Assembly: GCA_034440575.1 (NCBI GenBank)
Contig: JAOTOL010001438.1
Coordinates: 436,001 to 500,000, forward strand
Direction: 5' to 3'
From: Imbricaverruca yamaguchii
Taxonomy: Eukaryota; Arthropoda; Thecostraca; Neoverrucidae
Length of the DNA: 64,000 bases
Shown: one piece after another, positions 22,996-36,438 of the stretch
Numbering within the stretch: the first letter of the stretch is position 1
Layout of the letters: each line of letters begins with the position of its first letter
Made by a program: the position numbers and the translations under genes
Notes under the pieces: generated by a model
Seen by the model: the letters and a program-made list of their open reading frames with translations, nothing else
Databases searched by the model: none
What the model was told of the DNA's origin: nothing

Positions 22996-23061
22996 CTGAC
23001 TGTCAGCTCAACAATCTCCTGACCGCCAACTGTCGGCAACAGCTGAGTATTCTGAGGAAGA

Positions 23062-23205
23062 CGCCACCTGCACCGCCAGCAGCAGCAGCGGCATTGACAA
23101 TAGCACCAGCAACAGTAGCACCAGCAGCAGCGGCAGCAGCAGGAGCACCACCACCACCAGCAGCAGCAACAGCAGCATTAGTAGTAGTAGTGGCAGTAGT
23201 AAATG
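23062..23205. repeat. imperfect CAG/CCA/AGT trinucleotide tract
   Basis: Runs of agcagcagcag, ccaccacc and tagtagtag. They would encode Ser/Ala/Pro-rich or Leu-rich low-complexity peptides depending on frame and strand. Confidence 0.85.
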
Positions 23206-24215
23206 GCCAGCGTGGTGGTACTGAGAGCGCAGAAGGGAACCGTGAGCGTTCGACTCTGTTTGTTCGCTATGATTTCCTTTTGGATACAAGTTAGCGGTGA
23301 TAGCGCAGGCGCATCACCGCTCAGATGCGCCTGAGCTACCTCTGCTGGTACTCCGTCAGCATGTGCTCTGTAGTATACCCATGCACATCCTATCTTGCGA
23401 GAGTGTGGTATCTTTTTGTGTTGTGTTTGTGTTTGTGTATGTACTTTGTGTACAAACATCCCTCCATATTATTAGCTGCACATATAAATATATACACATT
23501 CATTTTAGCATGGCCAAATTTGTGCATCTTAGTCTTGAAGAAAGACCAGAACGCTTCAGCTCTGCATCTATAGGGAGGATTACAGCAGCCCCTCACCAAG
23601 GAGTGTAGAAAAGATCTAACAGATTATGAAACAATGAAATAACAGTGTGGTCATAATACGATAGGCGACAATGCAAGCAATGATCTCCACGGAAGCTGAA
23701 CATCCATGAATAATGCTTCCTCAGCCTTTTAAGACTCTGGCGTTGATTTCCCCTCCCATTCTAAGGTTAGAGCTACATTTACTCGCGAGAGAGAGAGAGA
23801 GAGGAGGAGGAGGAGAGAGCGTAAACCAGTAATTAAATCAGCCTAATTCGCGAAACGTTCCACAGTGCGGTGGCTGGGGCCAACTGGCGGCCTTTCGCCT
23901 GACCTGGCGTCCTTGTGACGTTACCACACGGTGTCAGCTGTTTGCGCCGAGAAGATGCACATCTGGACACTCGAAACGATCGCACGCCCATGTGAACTAA
24001 CCCACAGGATCAATGTTATTGATGCCGCGTAACAACGTAAGCGATAGAATATGGATGTTGTATGATAATGACCACTAATGGTGTCTGTCTTGCCGGGCCT
24101 AATGGAATTCCCCGGCCGGGGGGCACCCGCCCGACTTTACGTCTGAAATACGATACGACTGACCTAGTTATCTGATCGTCGTCCACTCGGACGCCTGAGT
24201 CCGAGCAACTACAGC
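23206..24215. other. unassigned sequence with a small GA tract
   Basis: A (GA)n/(GAG)n tract lies at 23787-23818. Nothing else recognised. Confidence 0.5.
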
Positions 24216-24469
24216 AGCTGTGAAAGTCGTGACGGCTGCGATGGCCGCGACGGCTGTGACAGCTGCTACAGCTGTGACGGCTGTGGCGGCTATATCGGTT
24301 GTGACGACTATGGCGGCTGTGGCAGTTGTGAGAGTTGTGAGGGCTGTGACGGTTGTGATAAGATGCGATGATGCTACAGATGTCACGGCTGTGGTGGCCG
24401 TGGTGTTCGTGATCGCGGTGGCGGCCGTGATATTTGTGTCGGCTGCGGCGACTGTGATAGTTGTTACAG
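24216..24469. repeat. degenerate GCTGTGACG-type array, left part
   Basis: Degenerate 9-bp units (gctgtgacg, gctgtggcg, gctgcgatg). The array resumes at 24760 after the 290-bp duplicated segment, so it appears to have been split by that segment. Confidence 0.8.
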
Positions 24470-24759
24470 TATCTTATACGTTTGGGTGCCTGAAAATGCG
24501 TCGTGGTTCACACTGTACTAAATGCATTATATGTCTAATATTTGGCTCCTTCTATACAATATCGCAGGTCCCTATAGCTATTCTAACTAAATTTTCAGAA
24601 GCGTGTTCAGAGCCTAAGAGTACGCAAATTTTGCTCTGAATCTTGTAGATCTAGCGTGGAACGCACCACCTGTAGGCATTATGCTGACTCGAAGCTGTGT
24701 GCCTACCGCCTGAAATCGACTAGTCTCCACTCGGCTTTAGCACATGTCATTGGGTAGCC
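24470..24759 (+). repeat. 0.29-kb dispersed duplicate, copy 1
   Basis: The segment from tatcttatacgtttgggtgc to cattgggtagcc recurs at 27547-27829. I see only two substitutions (t/a near 24538, g/a near 24733) and a 7-bp gcaccac present here but absent from copy 2. No terminal inverted repeats are visible. It interrupts the GCTGTGACG array, which suggests insertion rather than duplication of flanks. The element type is unknown. Confidence 0.95.
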
Positions 24760-24890
24760 TGGATGATTGTGGCGGCTGTGGCGATGGCGGCGGCGGCGGC
24801 TGTGACAGAGCTGTGGCAGCTGTGATGGCTACGGAGGATGTCATGGCTATTGTTGGTGTGGCAGTTGCGACAGAGCAGCTAGCAGGGTTT
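24760..24890. repeat. degenerate GCTGTGACG-type array, right part
   Basis: Continues the pattern left of the inserted 290-bp segment (gattgtggcggctgtggcg and on), fading after about 24890. Confidence 0.75.
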
Positions 24891-26317
24891 TGTCTGGCGA
24901 CTGGGTCATTAAACTACAGATCGACCAAGTAATTTGGTAATTTTGCACCTTTGAATGTTACAATTGACCAAAAGGTGTTCATAGGATAGTCTTGGTCTCT
25001 GGACTCGTCTGTACAAATTTCATCTCGGTCTGGCTAACAGTTTCGAAGCTATATACTTCGGCATTGTTTTTAAATCATGTAATACAGGTGGGTTTGACGA
25101 TGGATACATTATGGCTAAGAAACAGGAAGTACGGAATATTGTGCATTTTTGTAAATAAGTAGAACGTTGGAAAACATTTTCTAAGTCACATATGAATATG
25201 TATTACATTTCACCTCGTGACCTCGCGATTTTATTACCTAGAGACCACGTGACCTCGCGATTTCGCGTGACCCCTAGCCCATCGAAAGCTATGAAGTTGG
25301 CGGCGGAAATAAAAGGGTGCGTGCTTAGCTGTGAAAGAAAAAATGTGTTTCTCTTATAATTATCTGATAGTCTGAAACCTCCCATTTGTTATGACTTTTT
25401 GCGATTTCGCGCATTTCTGGATGAACGAATTTTGTGTAATACTGGAGTTGAGTATGGTGTAAGCATATGCAGGGACCAGAAAATTGCAGAACCTCCTTAT
25501 GCATCTCTTATTAACATCTCGCACACATTTCATGTGTATTATGTCATTAGATGCCATGAGCCTGACGCGAGCTAAAGAGGGTAAGGTTCTAAAGTCTTCG
25601 AGGCGCTGTCATTAGGAGTAGATGCAACATATTAACACCAAAATCACATCACGCCGTTCCTTCATCACGACAAACAACCCTGCTACCTCCAAAGCTAATT
25701 TAAGGCCAAGGGTGGTGATTTACTAAATTCTGCTTCTGCATTGAGTGGGAAAAATTAATTTGGAACAATTTTTCATGGAAAAGATATGAACGCTAATAAA
25801 ATGAGCATGTTGGTTTCAAATGTGCTAAAGATCAATGGCATAAGGTCAGGTAAAACATCATTCTGCACAAAGTCATGCAGAACACTGTTCCTCGCGCAGT
25901 CATAACCGAATTCGGTTTTAGCGCAACCTAAATCGTGTGATATGGAATTGGATGGTCAATCAATAACCTGAAGTGACCTGACCTAGAGTGGTCTGACCTG
26001 ATGTCACCTGACAGGATCTTTCTATGGAACTACTTTCCAACCGTTATACAGTTAGCCAAAATGAAGTGGTCGTAAGGCCAAATAACGAGGTGAAAAGCTG
26101 GGCAGGCTGCAACGAAGATAGCATAATATCAGTTCTTCATGGGTGTAACTTTTTACCTCACAGGTACATGTGAGGTAAAGTTGCAGACCGTGGGTATGTA
26201 CGCTTAACTATAATGCACCTCACAACATACGAAGGCACCTGCTCCGACTTTGGATTTTCGGATACGAAGATACACATATTTTCTTTGAATAGTACTGTTG
26301 AACGGACCCGAACTACG
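24891..26317. other. unassigned AT-rich sequence
   Basis: No gene recognised. Near 25960-26030 are clustered cctgacct and tgacctgacc motifs resembling ends of the DR4 repeat family, without a clear copy. Two imperfect copies of gtgacctcgcgatttt lie near 25215-25270. Confidence 0.45.
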
Positions 26318-26373
26318 CACACACACATAAACACACACACACACACACATACACACACATACATACATACACA

Positions 26374-26408
<35 letters not shown>

Positions 26409-26432
26409 GCGCGCGCGCTCGCGCGCACACAC
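26318..26432. repeat. (CA)n microsatellite with a GC run
   Basis: Interrupted CA units followed by gcgcgcgcgctcgcgcgc and more CA. The alternating purine-pyrimidine tract could form Z-DNA. Confidence 0.97.
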
Positions 26433-27546
26433 ATTCTCCTTTTCTCATTCGTGTATGCCACGCACCTGCCTTGTCCCTGTGCTGCATGATGATCTTTCGC
26501 CAGCTGTACGTTGTTGGCTGAGTACTCTGAGTGGTTTTTCTCTACTTTCAGAATGGTGTACCAAACTGCAGCGATCCACTGGCACCCAGTGCGTATGCTT
26601 AGCTTCGTCGTCGGGCTCGTAGTTTGGATCACGACTAGAGGTGGCAAATGTAAAGACCGAAAGCCCGGTCAGAAAGCCTGGTCAGGACCGATGGGCTTGT
26701 TTGCCGGCCTTTGGAATATATGCCGGGAGTTCGATCGGTCTGTCGGTTCTTGATCATGTCGGTTCATGGTTATCTTCTAGGGTTGGGCGCGATTGCTTTA
26801 TTATATAAAAAGCAACTCAACCAAATGATGTTCATCATGAGTTAAATCCATTTTCATGCTACTTGTGATGCCCATTTTCACATTCCATCCAAGAAGTTTG
26901 ATACAATGCTTTACCAATTTAATGACAAATACTCAAACAATTCCAAGAAATTTGGGGTACAAATTGTTGAAGGCAGTAAATGTTCAATGCATTTCGTTAT
27001 TAGTTCAAACTTGTCTGTTATTTGTAGCGTACAAGAGCCTGCTTTCCAGCTGCAGAAGTTTCCAGGAAATGTTCCAATTGGTTTCGCTAGGTATCACACA
27101 ATAGAATATGATTGGAGACAGGCTAAAATTCGCAATGCATCGCAAAAGACTATTATTGTAACATATGGCCTCGGTAAGATATACCAGCAACATTTGTATT
27201 CATGAATACATAGGCAACCCCCATCATCTTCAAAATGTGTTGCATCCAACATGCAACAAAAATAAGTAAGTCGTCCCTCAGTGATTAAATCTTTCTTCAT
27301 TTATAGGCTTCCATAGCTAACAACAAAATTCCAAAATATAGCATTTTTTTCTGGTATGGCTTAATACATACAAATCCTCCTAATCCTAATTAATATCTAC
27401 CTACTTGGTATGAACAATAAAATAGTCAATTGTCAGTGCCTGAAGTCACAGCAAAAGCAACCTAAGAATCGTACCACACATTGAAGAAATTAATGGAAAC
27501 CTAACCACCAGGTCGTTCCCTTAATTAGTTTACCACCAATGAAAGT
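26433..27546. other. unassigned AT-rich sequence
   Basis: No recognisable feature. Confidence 0.5.
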
Positions 27547-27829
27547 TATCTTATACGTTTGGGTGCCTGAAAATGCGTCGTGGTTCACACTGTACTAAAT
27601 GCATTATATGACTAATATTTGGCTCCTTCTATACAATATCGCAGGTCCCTATAGCTATTCTAACTAAATTTTCAGAAGCGTGTTCAGAGCCTAAGAGTAC
27701 GCAAATTTTGCTCTGAATCTTGTAGATCTAGCGTGGAACCTGTAGGCATTATGCTGACTCGAAGCTGTGTGCCTACCGCCTGAAATCGACTAGTCTCCAC
27801 TCAGCTTTAGCACATGTCATTGGGTAGCC
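27547..27829 (+). repeat. 0.29-kb dispersed duplicate, copy 2
   Basis: Same orientation as 24470-24759 and nearly identical. Short matching flanks (tgaaagt on the left, gaaagct on the right) could be a 5-bp target duplication, but copy 1 has no equivalent. Confidence 0.95.
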
Positions 27830-30800
27830 GAAAGCTGACGACTGCCTAGCCTTATGGAGAAAGTAATCCGTACCAGTGCAATGGAAGTTGCCAGTTAGAG
27901 ATAAGGCACACAAGCGTCACTTTCTTGGAAGGATATGCCACTATTCCAACAAATCAAATACACAAACAAGCAAACAAACACACCAATCAAATGCACAAAC
28001 CGAAGGCCACATATAACGAACCCTTTAAGGATCAAACATATAAGGTCGCATAGGGTCGTAGCTTAAATGTCTAACGAACCCATTAGTCGTCTGTCAATAT
28101 GTAGCATTCGGTTTGCGCGGACGTGGATGATTTTGCCGCCAGGGACCGACTACAGACAACCATCAGCTTAACTTGCTCTCCGACTGCCACGCCCTGTGCC
28201 GTGATCAGAGGAGGGCGGATGGACGTACTTAGGTTTCATACTGAACAACGGTTCATTTCTGATAATGGGCACGACTGGCGGCGTTATGAAAAGCTACGTC
28301 ATACTAATAATGAATAGGTATTTCGAACTACACTGACAAATATATGATACGACGTGTATTATGAAAAGTATAAATATGGCTAACATTCACACGCAAGTGA
28401 ACATGCGTTGCTTATCAGCGTTGCAGGTTCCTCGTGGATTCTATATCATCGCGATTTTATATCACTGTCCTCGATCTCGATCACCCATCCCGATCCTGCA
28501 TCGTCCTCCCTGGTCCTGTATCACCCTCTCAAATACTGCACCATCTCCACGCATCTTTCCTGCTGTCGCCAAACTGTGCGGAACAGTGTAGAACTCTGCG
28601 GCATCCTCGCTGACCTCGTAACACTCCGCCGCCGCCCTGGTAGCGCCCTCTCTTAAAACGAGCGTCACGTTACTACAGAAACGTCTGATTTGAATTACAA
28701 ATTAATGACGTCATCATGGCGAGAGTAGCTCTGCGAGTTCATTGAGAAGCGGCACCTCTAACCACCACACTATTCGAAGCACGTTTTACTGCACCGATTC
28801 ATTCATTTTACGCGTACGGCATATGCATGTGCAATTCGGAGCAACACACCGGCATGCCTTCCTGTCCCCAGTGTCACACATCCTCGCTGACCTCGCTGAC
28901 CTCGCTGACAGACCAACCCTGCCTGTCGGACCAACACTTCTTTTAGCTCCCTGATCCTCAGTTCACTCATCACAATGGGAAAGAAGGGGAGAAGTGCGAC
29001 AATATCGCCCAAGTTGTGCACCACCTGAAACAAATAACCTACACGCTAAATCACCAACTGGGCGGAGATGAATTGGACAAGCTGCCCGTAAAATGGCGTA
29101 ATATGGCATAAGAGAACCTTAGGGTGGCTCTAAAAGACGATACTGGCATCTTGGTGCGTGCCAAATATATTATAATAATGATTGTGTTAGGAATTAGCCT
29201 TATGCTCATGATTTTTCAGGATATGGACACAAAAGATAAACAAAATGACGGGTTATATTTCGGCCGTGGCCTATTATTCACAGCTTTGAATGTTGATAAT
29301 AACTCGCAGTCGAAATATATTCCAGCTTTTTATTCAAGTTTTGTATTCATGCATCTGACATATCATCAGCATATGTCTAGTTATTTTCATAATCGTAACT
29401 TTGAACATGCCCTAAACAGCATTAAGCCCGATATTATAAACGTTACTAATCATCCGTTTGTGTGACGCAACTGCAGGATGTTTTGAACCAAAATCTTTGT
29501 AAACTTCTTCAGTGCACACAGGTTATATATTTTTTGTTGGTGTGGAAGGAAGAGTGGGGGAGTGGGCGAGGGAGGGATGGGAAGTGGGTGAGGGCTGTCG
29601 ATTCCAGGAATGCGACCGAAATGTTGTTGGAACGAGTGGCCAAGCCCACCAATGATGGATTTAATCAACTGCTCCGAACTGACTAAAGCATGTCTAGATT
29701 TATCCAGCTTTCAATAGATTTGCACCCCCCCAAGGGCAAGAGATACTACTGTTCTTCTGTTTACTGTGCCACCGGCTTCCACACATTTTTACACATTCGG
29801 TCACATTCTATCTCTTTGCATACAGAGTTGCGAACCTATGAAAAGCATTACTAAAGATAAGCGGATTTAAATAAAGGTTAAGCGATTTTAATTCAGACTC
29901 GGTATTGTCTGCTTGGAAGGGTTTCAAGATTTTCCCTTAACCAAGGGTACAGATTATGTAAATTCGTATGTCAAAATAAGTGCTTGAAATGATACTTCAC
30001 TTAGGCTGTGATAGAATGCACCGATGCTCCCATTTTCTGATATATCAGGCAAAATATTTAAGATATTGAGGCTTTGATTTGCTTGATCGAGTAGCTCCAA
30101 CTGAATACTGGAAAACACCAACGCATTCCCCGACGGATAGACCACTGAAACTAAATGGCGCAATAAGACAGCCAAAATGAGTCCTCGGAAGATGACCGCC
30201 AGAAAACAGACGTAAACAACCACAGTCACTGGACTTCAATCAGCTGAAGTGAACCGGCGCCTCCGCCCACCAAGGCAAGGCTGGCGGAAGAACGGAGTAT
30301 CTCCAATCGTCAGGTAACGATAAAACGGACAGAAGAAAACTTACGACACCCACTCACGACTCCCTGCAGAATACTTTCTTTTGCTAGTTATCGAACGAAT
30401 GCAAAATATACCTCATCTCATAATCTCTCCAGTGCATGGCAGAGAAAGCATAATCTGATGTAGTCAAGCCAAGTTTACTTGAATTACATTATGCACTGTA
30501 TGACAACTGCAGCGGATGCACCCCTAAGAGCCGTATGGCCACTGCTGCTGATGCACCCCCAGGGGATGTATCGTCTAATCCCAAAGGGTCGCATCGTTCC
30601 AATCACTTATCACGTTATTTACAAAACATGGACAACAAACAGCGTTTCGTTAACCGGACAACAATAAATATGAAGGAGTCCCCTGAATACTTCCGGACCT
30701 GGAATCATAACTCGCCAAAATCATTTCAACGGATAGACTCTATGGCACACAACACTCTATGGCACATTTCGGGAATGTGGAAGCGACACTCGAAATTATA

Positions 30801-31205
30801 TACAATGGCTATGGACAGTGTGACGTCTGCGCATCATTACCAACGATATACAATTCGGCTTGTCATGGAAATGAATCGCAAGACTGTTAACTCCGAAATG
30901 GAAAAAGACCTGAATATATCCCAAATATTGGCCGTATCACCAAATAATTTCAGCTATTAGGATGAGACCTTGTGTGGTATGCCCCCACACCCACCCTTCC
31001 CCTCAATCAATTTGGGCCCGCCCGTTGCCTTCACATGGTTGTTCCCTCTTAATAATTACCCGAAACCCACACCCATGATACCAGCTCACTGTAACAGTCA
31101 CTGGCCGACAACACCAGCGCAATGAGGCACGCGCCGATGAGCAATGCCAGAATATGGGAATAATATCCAGCTGACAATACCAGCATACAGGAGCGATCCC
31201 ATACA
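27830..31205. other. unassigned sequence
   Basis: No gene recognised in 3.4 kb. A triplet of ctcgctgac lies near 28881-28910. Open frames at 29124-29465 (113 codons) and 30535-30960 (141 codons) have no recognisable domain. This could be intergenic or a large intron. Confidence 0.45.
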
Positions 31206-31765
31206 GACGAGTGGTCGACCACCGGCAGACCCCGGGTGGTGCGACTCGCGGGGCACGAGGGGCCGTTGACAGAGCGGATCCTGATGAGTGTTCACTACCG
31301 GCCGACGCCGGGTGGTGCGGCTCGCGGGGCACGAGGGGCCGTTGACAGAGCGGATCCTGATGAGTGTTCACCACCGGCCGACGCCGGGTGGTGCGGCTCG
31401 CGGGGCACGAGGGGCCGCTGCAGCGGATCCTGATGAGTGTTCACCACCGGCCGACGCCGGGTGGTGCGGCTCGCGGGGCACGAGGGGCCGTTGACAGAGC
31501 GGATCCTGATGAGTGTTCACCACCGGCCGACGCCGGGTGGTGCGGCTCGCGGGGCACAGGGGCTGACAGAGCGGATCCTGATGAGTGTTCACCACCGGCC
31601 GACGCCGGGTGGTGCGGCTCGCGGGGCACGAGGGGCCGTTGACAGAGCGGATCCTGATGAGTGTTCACTACCGGCCGACGCCGGGTGGTGCGGCTCGCGG
31701 GGCACGAGGGGCCGCTGACAGAGCGGCTCGACCGCTGACAGAGAGGCTCGGCCGGGCGGTGGCGC
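31206..31765. repeat. 76-bp minisatellite, about 7 copies
   Basis: Units contain gtgttcaccaccggccgacg, ggtggtgcggctcgcgggg and gagcggatcctgatga. Some units carry short deletions (near 31415 and 31560). The unit length breaks frame, so the open frames here are incidental. Confidence 0.96.
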
Positions 31766-32228
31766 CGCCCATAGTCCATGGACAGTGACCCAACTGTCCC
31801 CTCCTGCTACAATGAACGTCTGGCGCTCCGATCATTTAACCCATTGATGACAAACGCCACCGGCTGTATTGAGGTGCTCCCCCTCTCACCCCACGGCGGC
31901 CGCTTTGAGCCGTGGCAGCGGCGCGGCTTGTAGACTCAGCTAAAGTTGGCCCATCCACCCGGTGAAAAAGCTGCCCAATGCCCTGTTCCACTGCGATGCC
32001 CAGGGAGGTGTTCTGCTCCCGCTCCTTCCTTTTTACCGCCTTCTTTCTGTTGACAGACGATGATTACATGGTCGGCAGTCGTGAACTCTGTTAGCTGTCG
32101 TACACGAACGCTGATTACATGGCCGGAGCGGTTGGTGGGGTATATCAGGAAGCCCGTCAGGTGTTTTGACGTACAACACTTTTTTGCCTGTTGACCGAGT
32201 CCGTCATAGACGACGAACAAGAACGATT
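31766..32228. other. unassigned sequence
   Basis: Separates two unrelated arrays; nothing recognisable. Confidence 0.5.
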
Positions 32229-32476
32229 GCCGGGTGGACTGTTCGTGTCGGCTGTCATCGCCAGGTGGACTGTTCGTGTCGGCTGTCATCGCCAGGTGGA
32301 CTGTTCGTGTCGGCTGTCATTGCCAGGTGGACTGTTCGTGTCGGCTGTCATCGCCAGGTGGACTGTTCGTGTCGGCTGTCATCGCCAGGTGGACTGTTCG
32401 TGTCGGCTGTCATCGCCAGGTGGACTGTTCGTGTCGGCTGTCATTGCCAGGTGGACTCCTCGTGCCGGCTGCCATC
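32229..32476. repeat. 31-bp minisatellite, 8 copies
   Basis: Units of 31 bp read gccaggtggactgttcgtgt followed by cggctgtcatc. The last unit is diverged (ctcctcgtgccggctgcc). Confidence 0.97.
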
Positions 32477-33715
32477 CATTGGTCGGCGAAGAATGGCACG
32501 GGCGAAATGCTGCGGGTTTTAGTCGTGCCAACAGGATCTGGACACGAGCCACGACCAGTTCTTCTGCCCGACACGGCATTCTGGCCCGGCGCAGGGCACC
32601 AATGAGTTCAGCACACACACAAAAAAAAACGACTCGAAGGGTGAGTTTTGTTCCTGTGAAATGTAGAAGTTACGTGACATGGTGGCGAATCGGCGACCAA
32701 ACCGGTCCCGCGCTGCCAAACTCGAATACCAAAAATTGTGGCACGAGCGTGCGTGACGGTCGGCGAACAATCGCCGCCCCGCCGATACCGTAAAGCGATC
32801 AGCAGTTCTGCTCGCCGATAGCATGACTTTTGGCTGACGCTGTGCCGACACACAGATGCTTGCTTATCAGTGACAGTTTTTAGTTCTCAGTAGAAGATGA
32901 TAAATTGAACAAGCTAGTTGGCAATGGTTGGCACCCAGGCGAATGAGTCGTGCATGGAAGCACAGATAAAGCGACCATAATAGGTGTTTGGCCCGACTCC
33001 ACGCACACACAGTTCCCTGACTGGTCAGCGATGTCAGAGGCATGTACAGACACGAGGCGCGCCAGGGAGCCAGCGGCATCGTCTTGTCTACTCCCGCATC
33101 AAGTAAAATTCGCCTAGTCTACAAGCCGGCTGGTAAACATAAGAACAAGCAGCCTTGCATTATAGTATTTTTTGCTATTTTCGACTCCATTGACGGCATG
33201 ACGACGACTCATGACGACCCAATTATTTTGGGCTGACCGCTTGTATGGTACATTTGCTGTTGGTGCTGGCTTCTGTTACGAACACAGCCAACGAATCTGC
33301 AGTTTTTGGGAGGCTTTCAGCCACGTTGAGGTGCAGAGTGGAGAAGTTGGTTGGTGTCCACCACGCATGTTGGTGGTCGCATGGTGAATCCCACACCAAT
33401 GCCGGTCAAATAGAATAGGTTTGATCTCTTTTCCTTCCACATGGCAAAACTGTCACTCTAATCGTTCACAAACACCAGTTTTTTCAATCATAAACCTGTT
33501 GGTTGTAACTTGTAGCTGTGTACGTATATGCACCATATAGTAGGCCGGATAAATAAGAAGTATATATATAAATAGAAGACTTAGCTCGGGCACTATAGTG
33601 GTCCAGGTCTATATATTGTGGCCACATTTTGCAGTCTAGTCAAATTAATGCGACGAAACACCATCGCAGGATGCAATAACGGCCTCACAGTGACCATGAT
33701 GTCTTGGCAAGTGCT
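32477..33715. other. unassigned sequence
   Basis: No recognisable feature. Confidence 0.5.
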
Positions 33716-33957
33716 GATGGCCGCTCAGCGTGGTACAGTGGTCTTCTGACGCTCCACTCAGCGTGGCACAGTGGTCCTCTGACGCTCCACTCAGCGTGGC
33801 ACAGCGACCTTATAGCTCGCCGCTCAGCGTGGCACAGTAGCCCTCTGATGCTCCACTCAGAGTGGCACAGTGGCCCTCTGACGCTCCACTCAGCGTGGCA
33901 CAGTGGTCTTCTGACGCTCCACTCAGCGTGGCACAGTGGTCTTCTGACGCGCCGTTA
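33716..33957. repeat. 33-bp minisatellite, about 7 copies
   Basis: Units read cgctccactcagcgtggc followed by acagtggtcctctga. The 33-bp unit keeps frame, giving an 84-codon plus frame that repeats SAWHSGLLTLH. There is no other sign of a gene. Confidence 0.95.
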
Positions 33958-35049
33958 GACGCGTACTATGTATCAGATTTTACGAAGGTGATTTTCCGTT
34001 TCTTTTTAAATTATTGTTTTGCATTCAGCATGTGATAGTTGAACATATTTGTCTAACTGCTCAATGCATACCATGAAAATGAGTTTAGCACTATTCATAA
34101 ACTACAGCACTATTCATAAACTAATAATATTCATTCTTTATCTGAATCTCCAACACCCTGCATTATTGTAGGTATGATGAATGCAACATCAAATAAACGT
34201 CAAGGCAGCCAATGCAAATCATTGCGAACTCAAAATATACTTGATCTTTGGACCCACCTTCAGGCAATGTTTCCCAGCCGGGCAGGCTAGATCCACCTTG
34301 AATCGATGTCCGCCAGTCCAGAAAATCTAGCGTAGGAGCTGGAAGGGCACACAACATATTGCCCGAAGGAATGAACTCTCCGGAAGATTTATGTTGCAGT
34401 AAGGACCGGAGAGTAGGTTCACGAACCATCGATGACCCAGCCAAGAGTAGCCTGATCTCATTGTCGAGGTGAGCAGGCGCGGGGAGGGTGCGTAAGGGAG
34501 CGCCACCGGCCGACAGGAGAACGCTGCGCCTCATAATCGACGGCGGCCTCGATAGTTTTCCCGACACGGGGAAAATGTCGATGGCGGCGATAGCGGGCGG
34601 CGGCCGGTATCGTGACGCCGGGTCGCTCCGATGGGCCGACAGATAGTGCCGATCCAGTTCTGTCCACGCGCGGGAGCCGGCCGCGCCACTCGTCGCCACG
34701 TTTTTTGTGGACGGCCGACAGCGACTGGCAGCTGGGCCGCCGTGGAAAATCGCCACCAAGCATCTAATCGGCGGCCACCATCAAGCCACCGCCTGTCAAC
34801 ATTGTGCGTGGCGGGCGGTCCGGTCGCTCCGTTTTCCTGCGCTGCTTTTGAGCACTGGCCGTTTGTCGGTAGTTCCACAAGTGGCTACGCACGACAACAC
34901 TTTGCAAGCCACAAGGGCCGTGCTGTTCAGCGGTGGCGAAAGCGCTTGGCCATAGTCGGTTGTGCTCGGTCCATCCTCATTTACAGAGCCGTAGTCTTTG
35001 CCGCCGCTGTCAATCGCACTGCTGCTGCTACATGTGCCGACAGTGTGGA
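33958..35049. other. unassigned, GC-rich from 34430
   Basis: The first half is AT-rich and featureless. About 34430-35020 is CpG-rich and open on both strands (up to 198 codons on the minus strand), but no domain is recognisable. Confidence 0.4.
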
Positions 35050-36015
35050 CATGTGTTGTCTGCTGTGACCTGTGTGGTTGTGTCATCTGTGGTGGTGTCA
35101 ACTGCGGTTGCATCATCTGTACTTGTGTCCTCTACATCGTCTATAGTTGTGACGTCTGCGGCCGTGCAGTCTGTGTCGTCTGTGATTGCATCATCTGTGC
35201 TTGTCACCTCTACCGTCTGTGGCTGTGTCGTTTGTGGCTGTATTGTCGGTGTTTGTGTCGTCTGTGTGATATGTAGCTGTTTCTTCTGTGGCTGTGTCGT
35301 CTGTGGCTGTGTCGTCTGTGGCTGTGTCGTCTGTGGCTGTGTCCTCTGTGACTGTATCGTCTGTGACTGTATCGTCTGTGGCTGTGTCGTCTGTGGCTGT
35401 GTTGTCTGTGGCTGTGTCGTCTGTGTTTGTGTCGTCTGCGGCTGTGTCGTTTGTGGCTGTATTGTCCGTGTTTGTGTCGTCTGTGTAATATGTAGCTGCT
35501 TCTTCTGCGGCTGTGTCGTCTGCGGCTGTGTCGTCTGTGTTTGTGTCGTCTGTGTGGCATGTAGCTGTGTCTTCTGTGGGTTTTTCCGTATATGTCGCCT
35601 ATGTCGTATGTGTCTGTGCCGTCTACGTCGTACATGGTTGTCTCGTCTGCATAGTTTGTGGTTGCATCGTCTCTATCGCCTGTGATTGTGTCGTCTGTGG
35701 TTGTGTTGTCCACATCGTCTGTGGGTGTGTTGTCTATAGCATCTGTGGTTGTGTCGCCCGTATTGTCCGTGGTTGTGTCGTCTGTGTCGTCTGTGGGTGT
35801 GTTGTCCACATCGTCTGGTCTGCGGGTGTGTTGTCCACATCGTCTGTGGGTGTGTTGTCTATAGCATCTGTGGTTGTGTCGCCTGTAGGTGTGTTGTCTA
35901 TAGCATCTGTGGTTGTGTCGCCTGTGTCGTCCCTGGGTTTGTCGTCTGTGTCGCCCGTGGTTGTGGCGTCTGTTGTTTCACCAGCGTCACCTGAGGTTGC
36001 GTTGTATGTGGTTAT
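35050..36015. repeat. degenerate 15-bp repeat (GTCGTCTGTGGCTGT)
   Basis: Nearly 1 kb of decaying 15-bp units. Because 15 keeps frame, long frames appear on both strands: Cys/Val-rich in plus (about 250 codons) and Asp/Thr- or Arg/His-rich in minus (199 codons). They are low-complexity products of the repeat. Confidence 0.93.
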
Positions 36016-36438
36016 GTACTCATTTAGGTATCCTACCCACTTCCCGCCAGCCTGGGTCTACCTTCTTTTCTATCATGGGTCGGCGTGAATAGCTGAAAGA
36101 ACCACGCAAATATCTGCGCCCGTATGGACAGCTTGTGAGCAACTTTACCTTCGACTAATTGTTTTCCCAACCAGCTTCTAAACGAACTTTTCCTCCTCGC
36201 GCGCCCGCAAGAATAGATTCTGGGAAGTCTTAAATTGAGGAGTCAAACGATATGCAGTACATCTACTTGGAAGAAATTGTGAATAGTGGTCTTCCTAACA
36301 ATTTGCTCCAGTAGTAAGTTTCTCCACTCCTGTGTTGTACCATGATAAAGTAGCATCTACCATGTTACTTTGTAGGCAGATAAATATCGCTATGGGCGTC
36401 GTTTCAGAGTTTTAGTGGTCATTGGCGTCAACAAGAAT
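36016..36438. other. unassigned sequence
   Basis: Nothing recognisable. Confidence 0.5.

Noticed and set aside
34163..34759. 198-codon minus-strand frame as a gene
   Set aside because: Half lies in GC-rich sequence that is open on both strands, the composition changes midway, and no domain is recognised.
35050..36088. Cys/Val-rich 250- and 191-codon frames and an Arg/His- or Asp/Thr-rich minus frame
   Set aside because: Pure consequence of a 15-bp repeat; both strands are open and no flanking conserved sequence is seen.
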